A stretch of 64,000 bases of DNA, taken from an uncultured beta proteobacterium (lineage in GTDB: Bacteria; Pseudomonadota; Gammaproteobacteria; Burkholderiales; Burkholderiaceae_C). The DNA lies in contig CAIRAW010000028.1 in the NCBI GenBank assembly GCA_903876735.1, forward strand, positions 1-64,000, read 5' to 3'. The number at the start of each line of letters is the position of its first letter. Within the stretch, counting starts at the first letter, position 1. The translations under genes were made by a program, and so were the position numbers. Shown here piece by piece: positions 60,639-64,000 of the stretch. Under the pieces are notes generated by a model that saw nothing but the letters and a program-made list of their open reading frames with translations, did not search any database and had not been told where the DNA came from.

Positions 60639-63626
60639 TCAGTGCACCTTCACGGCGCGCACTTCGGAAAAGAGGTCGAGGCTGCTGCTCATGGAACCGG
60701 GTTTGCCGATCTGGTCGACAAAACTGGCCAGTTCCTTGTCCTGAATGAAACTTGCTGCCGAGTGGGCTGACAGCAGTTTGTCCGGGTGCTGGGGACGCGC
60801 CACGGCGAATCCCTGCACGTAATCGACGCCGATCTCGGTGAGAGTTTGCACCGTGGCGTTGTCTTCGGCCCACTCTGCGATGACCTTCATTCCGAGGTTC
60901 TTGGCCAGGCTCAGGATGGCTTCGACAATGGCAATGTTGGCCGGGTGCCGGTTCATGTCGACGATGAAGCTGCCATCGATCTTGAGCAGGTCGGCCTTGA
61001 ACTCCTTGAGGTAGGAAAACGAGGTATAGCCCGCGCCGAAGTCGTCCAGCGCGACCTTGGCGCCCAGACTGCGCACCGTGTTGACAAAGCGCCGGGTATT
61101 GTCCAGGTCGCGCAAGGCCACGCTTTCCGTGATTTCCAGGCACAACTGACTGGCGATATGCCGGTTCTGCTCCAGCAGGACGTAGACCTCCTGCAGGAAC
61201 TTCACGTCGTTGATTGACGCGCCGCTCAAATTCATGCAAACGAAGCGGGTACGTTTGAGCTCTTGGTGATGCTGGTTGAGCCAGGCCAGGGCGGTCGTCA
61301 GGACCCAGCGGTCAATCATGCTCATGCGACCGCTGGCTTCACCCGCGGCAATCAGGTGATCAGTGCGCAACACCTGGCCATCCGGATCGCGCATGCGCAC
61401 CAGCACCTCAAAATTGAGCGATTCATGCGGGGCGCTCAGTGACATGATCGGCTGCATCTCAAGGTACAGGCCGTCAGTGGCGTTGCTGGTCGCCAGCAGC
61501 GCAATCAGTTTGAGCTCGGCCACATGCTGCTTGAATGCGACAGCGCTCCTTTCATAGACGATCAGCCCGTCATTGCCGCTGCTCTTGGCTTCGCGACAGG
61601 CGCGGTCGGCAGTCGATATGGCGTCATTGAAGCGCATGTCGGCGCTGATTTCGATCAGGCCGATGGAGCCGCGCACGTTGAACGCGTTTTCACCGACGCG
61701 GTAGGGCAGAATGCAGACGCTGTCGATGATGGCACGGCACATCACCGAGGCCAGCGCGATCGGCGTTTCGGGAAACACGATGACGAACTCGTCACCGCCG
61801 ACGCGGCCAAAGTAGTGATCCCGTGAAATCAGTTTCGACACCCGAACGCAGACCTGCTGCAGCACCTGATCGCCGATGCTGTGGCCGAACAGATCGTTGA
61901 TCAGTTTGAAGCGGTCAAGATCAAGGTAAGCCAGTGCGGCCTGGGCGTCAGGGTTGGCCAGCAGCGCGAGTGTGCTGGTAAACCCCTTCTCGATACCGCG
62001 CCGGTTCAAGACCTTGGTCAACGGGTCGTGGTCGGCCAGAAACGACAGTTCTTCGGTAGCTTTGGATTTTTCCGTGACGTCCTGCAGCGAGCCCTCAATT
62101 TTGTCGCGCGCCAGCGTTGCCTTGACCAGAAAGCGTTTTGCCACGTTGCCGTTGTCTCGGGGGTCGACTTCGATTTCCATCTCGTCATGACCGCTTGCAT
62201 GCACCATCTGGTGCAACTGGATCCACGAGCCGTCAGCGAAATAGCGCTGCCAACTGGCGCCGTCGCCTTCGAGCGCCCGTAGCCCGAGCATGTCGAGCAG
62301 GGCCGGGTTGGCGCTGAGGAAATGCCCGTGCAGATCGAGTGTGAAAAGCCCGATCGGCATCGCTTCGTAGGTGTGCGCCAGTTCGGCCTGTGCCTCCAGG
62401 CGCTGTTCATGCTCCTGGCGCATCTGTTCGGCAATCGCCAGCGCTGCGAGCAGGCTGGAGGTCAGGGCTGCGGTTACGCTGTTGAACGACCCGATCAAGG
62501 CCTTGATGCCAAGGGCCGCCGCCAGAACCTCATAGAGGCTGGCGACCAGCGTGGCGCTGATGGCGGCGCTGTACCACATGGCCACGCGCGAGCGGGTCTG
62601 GACCAGAATCCTGAACAGCAGGTAGGTCAGAAGGGCAATTCCGACGCCCACAACGGGCCAGAAAAATGGCAGAAACAGGGCTGACGGCAGAAAGCACGAC
62701 AGTATGAGCAGCGGGAAACAGGTCCACTGCAGCAACTGCACCAGGGTGCGGTGGCCAACCTGCACCAAGTCGTCCTTGAACAGCGAAGTGAACAGGGTCA
62801 GCGTCAGCACGTAATACAGCGTGATGGTGACCATCCGGCCCTGCAACAGCCAGTCATAGGGAACGACATGGCCAAGCCACTGCGTGTCCCAGCCGGCGGA
62901 CAGGGCGCCCATTCGGAGGTTGATCACGAGCCAGGCCGCAAACAGGATGTACAAGCGGTTGCGGTTGACCAGGGCCGTGATCAGGACAAACGTGGCCAGG
63001 ACGATGATCCCGCCGTCGAGCAAACCGGAGTTGCGCTGAAATTTCTGGGCAGATGCCTGCAAATCACTGGCTTGCCAAATCAGGGCCGAGAGCCGGGCCG
63101 GCCCGATGGCCCGGGTGCGGCATAGCACTAACGAATCCCGCAGTGAGTGGCCCAGATCAAGTGCAAAACCAGCCTTGATGGCGCTCACCGAACCTGTACT
63201 TTCATGGCGGTTGCCGTGACCCATCGGGCTGAGCGTTTTGCCACTCCAGCACGCAATCTCGACCGTATGGCGCGACGGAAACTCAACCATCAGCGGCATG
63301 TAAACCATTTCCCTGGGAAGCGAAAAGGAAAACCAGAACGGGGCTTCGGAGAGTTGCGTGTCATGAAAAGCACTGCTCGGGACCTCACGCAGTTGTGCCA
63401 GCGCCTGGGCCGGGTCGAGAGTGGCGCCTGGGTCCTGGATCATCCGGATGGGCAGTTGTTGCGGGACAGCGTCGTGGTACTGCAATTCCCAGGTGCCAAG
63501 GGCCAACAAGGAAACCAGGCCAATCACCACGGGCAGGGTGTAAATTGAAAACAACTGCAGCCCGGCGTCAATCAACGGGCTGAGCTGATTGAAACCTCGG
63601 CGCATTAACGAGGGCTGTGTTGGCAT
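60639..63626 (-). CDS. Membrane 7TM-PAS-GGDEF-EAL cyclic-di-GMP protein
   Basis: About 995 residues from the ATG at 63626. An in-frame TTG at 63749 would add 41 residues, and neither has a strong ribosome site. One N-terminal helix, a periplasmic domain of about 170 residues, seven helices of the 7TMR-DISM type, then PAS (AMPIGLFTLDLHGHFLSANPAL), GGDEF (intact GGDEF, no clear RxxD site) and EAL. In EAL the motif reads EVL, and the metal and catalytic residues (N of CMNLSG, LEITES, DDFGAGYTS, LKIDGSF, AEWAE, VQGFAV) are present, so phosphodiesterase activity is likely. Confidence 0.88.
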   Translation of the reverse strand: MPTQPSLMRRGFNQLSPLIDAGLQLFSIYTLPVVIGLVSLLALGTWELQYHDAVPQQLPIRMIQDPGATLDPAQALAQLREVPSSAFHDTQLSEAPFWFSFSLPREMVYMPLMVEFPSRHTVEIACWSGKTLSPMGHGNRHESTGSVSAIKAGFALDLGHSLRDSLVLCRTRAIGPARLSALIWQASDLQASAQKFQRNSGLLDGGIIVLATFVLITALVNRNRLYILFAAWLVINLRMGALSAGWDTQWLGHVVPYDWLLQGRMVTITLYYVLTLTLFTSLFKDDLVQVGHRTLVQLLQWTCFPLLILSCFLPSALFLPFFWPVVGVGIALLTYLLFRILVQTRSRVAMWYSAAISATLVASLYEVLAAALGIKALIGSFNSVTAALTSSLLAALAIAEQMRQEHEQRLEAQAELAHTYEAMPIGLFTLDLHGHFLSANPALLDMLGLRALEGDGASWQRYFADGSWIQLHQMVHASGHDEMEIEVDPRDNGNVAKRFLVKATLARDKIEGSLQDVTEKSKATEELSFLADHDPLTKVLNRRGIEKGFTSTLALLANPDAQAALAYLDLDRFKLINDLFGHSIGDQVLQQVCVRVSKLISRDHYFGRVGGDEFVIVFPETPIALASVMCRAIIDSVCILPYRVGENAFNVRGSIGLIEISADMRFNDAISTADRACREAKSSGNDGLIVYERSAVAFKQHVAELKLIALLATSNATDGLYLEMQPIMSLSAPHESLNFEVLVRMRDPDGQVLRTDHLIAAGEASGRMSMIDRWVLTTALAWLNQHHQELKRTRFVCMNLSGASINDVKFLQEVYVLLEQNRHIASQLCLEITESVALRDLDNTRRFVNTVRSLGAKVALDDFGAGYTSFSYLKEFKADLLKIDGSFIVDMNRHPANIAIVEAILSLAKNLGMKVIAEWAEDNATVQTLTEIGVDYVQGFAVARPQHPDKLLSAHSAASFIQDKELASFVDQIGKPGSMSSSLDLFSEVRAVKVH

Positions 63627-63859
63627 TTTGTGAGTGGTCTCATGCTGAAATTTCGAAAGCGAAAGGGTGGAGACATCTTGGCTGTGTTGCAGTTCTGAAG
63701 CAGGGTGTTCAGGTCGAACGATACGCCTGTCAGCAGAAACCGCCAACAAGCCAGGAGAAACATTTTTCGCATAATGCCATAAAAATCATAAAGTTACTTA
63801 GCACAATTCATTTGATAGGTTCGATTTGGACGGGTGGCGCGGGCTGGCGCCGCCACGCG

Positions 63860-63896
63860 AAAAAGGGTGCTGGACCGGGTGCCACATCGGGCACCC
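63860..63896 (-). terminator. Possible terminator for the gene entering at the right edge
   Basis: On the minus strand GGGTGCC/GGCACCC forms a seven-base stem, and an alternative GGGTGC/GCACCC stem ends directly at five T (63860-63864). It lies just after the stop of the partial gene. The rest of 63627-63908 is AT-richer than the genes and shows no other clear feature. Confidence 0.45.
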
Positions 63897-63908
63897 AATC
63901 AGGCCGGC

Positions 63909-64000
63909 TCACATCGGACGTGTTTGGGCATAGGCCGGCTGTACGGGTGGCGCTGCAGGCGCGACACCCACCGGGCTCAAACGGCCGAGTTGGATGTCTG
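63909..64000 (-). CDS. C-terminal fragment of an unidentified gene (continues past the window)
   Basis: An open frame of 30 codons runs in from the right edge to a TGA at 63909-63911. It reads with normal codon use, is rich in proline and alanine (VAPAAPPVQPAYAQTRPM), and is followed by a terminator-like hairpin. Too short to name. Confidence 0.35.
   Translation of the reverse strand, partial: DIQLGRLSPVGVAPAAPPVQPAYAQTRPM

Noticed and set aside
63600-63770. Possible 53-residue leader peptide (MFLLACWRFLLTG...) before the 7TM-GGDEF-EAL gene
   Set aside because: No ribosome site and no conserved feature; it overlaps a possible TTG extension of the large gene in another frame.

Overview
The window is high-GC DNA, almost fully coding on both strands, and reads as a chromosomal segment of a betaproteobacterium. 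It probably belongs to the Burkholderiales, family Comamonadaceae (Rhodoferax/Polaromonas type). That placement is an inference from gene order (ccoG-fixH beside fnr and hemN; smc-zipA-ligA-def; map-glnD), from protein character and from codon use; no rRNA or tRNA gene is present to confirm it. I see no phage, integrase, IS element or CRISPR array, and no gene-free gap longer than about 300 bases.

Layout. (1) 1-4079: the tail of a cbb3 oxidase maturation locus (ccoG end, fixH, a small membrane protein), then fnr divergent from hemN and a TauE/SafE-like metal-transport gene. The fnr/hemN spacer holds a perfect FNR box at class II spacing and a second, weaker box. (2) 4080-8433: an ABC exporter operon (ATPase, FtsX-like permease, HlyD-type adaptor). 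(3) 8551-16911: dusA, smc, zipA, ligA, def. (4) 16912-19352: a small membrane protein, a beta-hydroxyacid dehydrogenase-like gene, a 2-hydroxychromene-2-carboxylate isomerase-like gene and a frameshifted small gene. (5) 19376-27065: glnD and map, divergent from purL. (6) 27075-34064: a signalling block of a CHASE-PAS-PAS hybrid kinase, a REC-NarX-type kinase, a NarL-type regulator and a REC-GGDEF-EAL protein. (7) 34125-43066: a Dcu C4-dicarboxylate carrier with an FNR-like box, an alpha/beta hydrolase, rlhA, a DUF1624-like membrane protein, ppiC-type foldase, bolA, yciB, msrB and selO. (8) 43177-60613: an acyl-CoA catabolic island consisting of an acyl-CoA ligase, a complete branched-chain-amino-acid-type (HAAT) ABC importer, a FadB-type protein, thiolase, acyl-CoA dehydrogenase, two SDRs, a thioesterase, an MDR reductase and a GST-like protein, with an ankyrin protein on the other strand. 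(9) 60639-64000: a membrane 7TM-PAS-GGDEF-EAL protein and the end of a gene that continues past the window.

How it fits together. Regions 1 and 7 suggest a facultative micro-aerobe that uses FNR to turn on oxygen-independent haem synthesis and C4-dicarboxylate exchange. Region 8 suggests uptake of an unidentified organic acid, its activation to a CoA thioester and beta-oxidation. Regions 6 and 9 link extracellular sensing to cyclic-di-GMP.

The most unusual observations are: (a) a roughly 76-bp GC-rich repeat inserted in the same reading frame in two core genes, ligA and glnD; (b) a HAAT importer in which the Walker A lysine of LivF is arginine and the LivG signature loop is degenerate, two changes that should fall in the same composite ATP site; (c) the FNR box architecture; (d) an EAL domain whose conserved KID aspartate is tyrosine.
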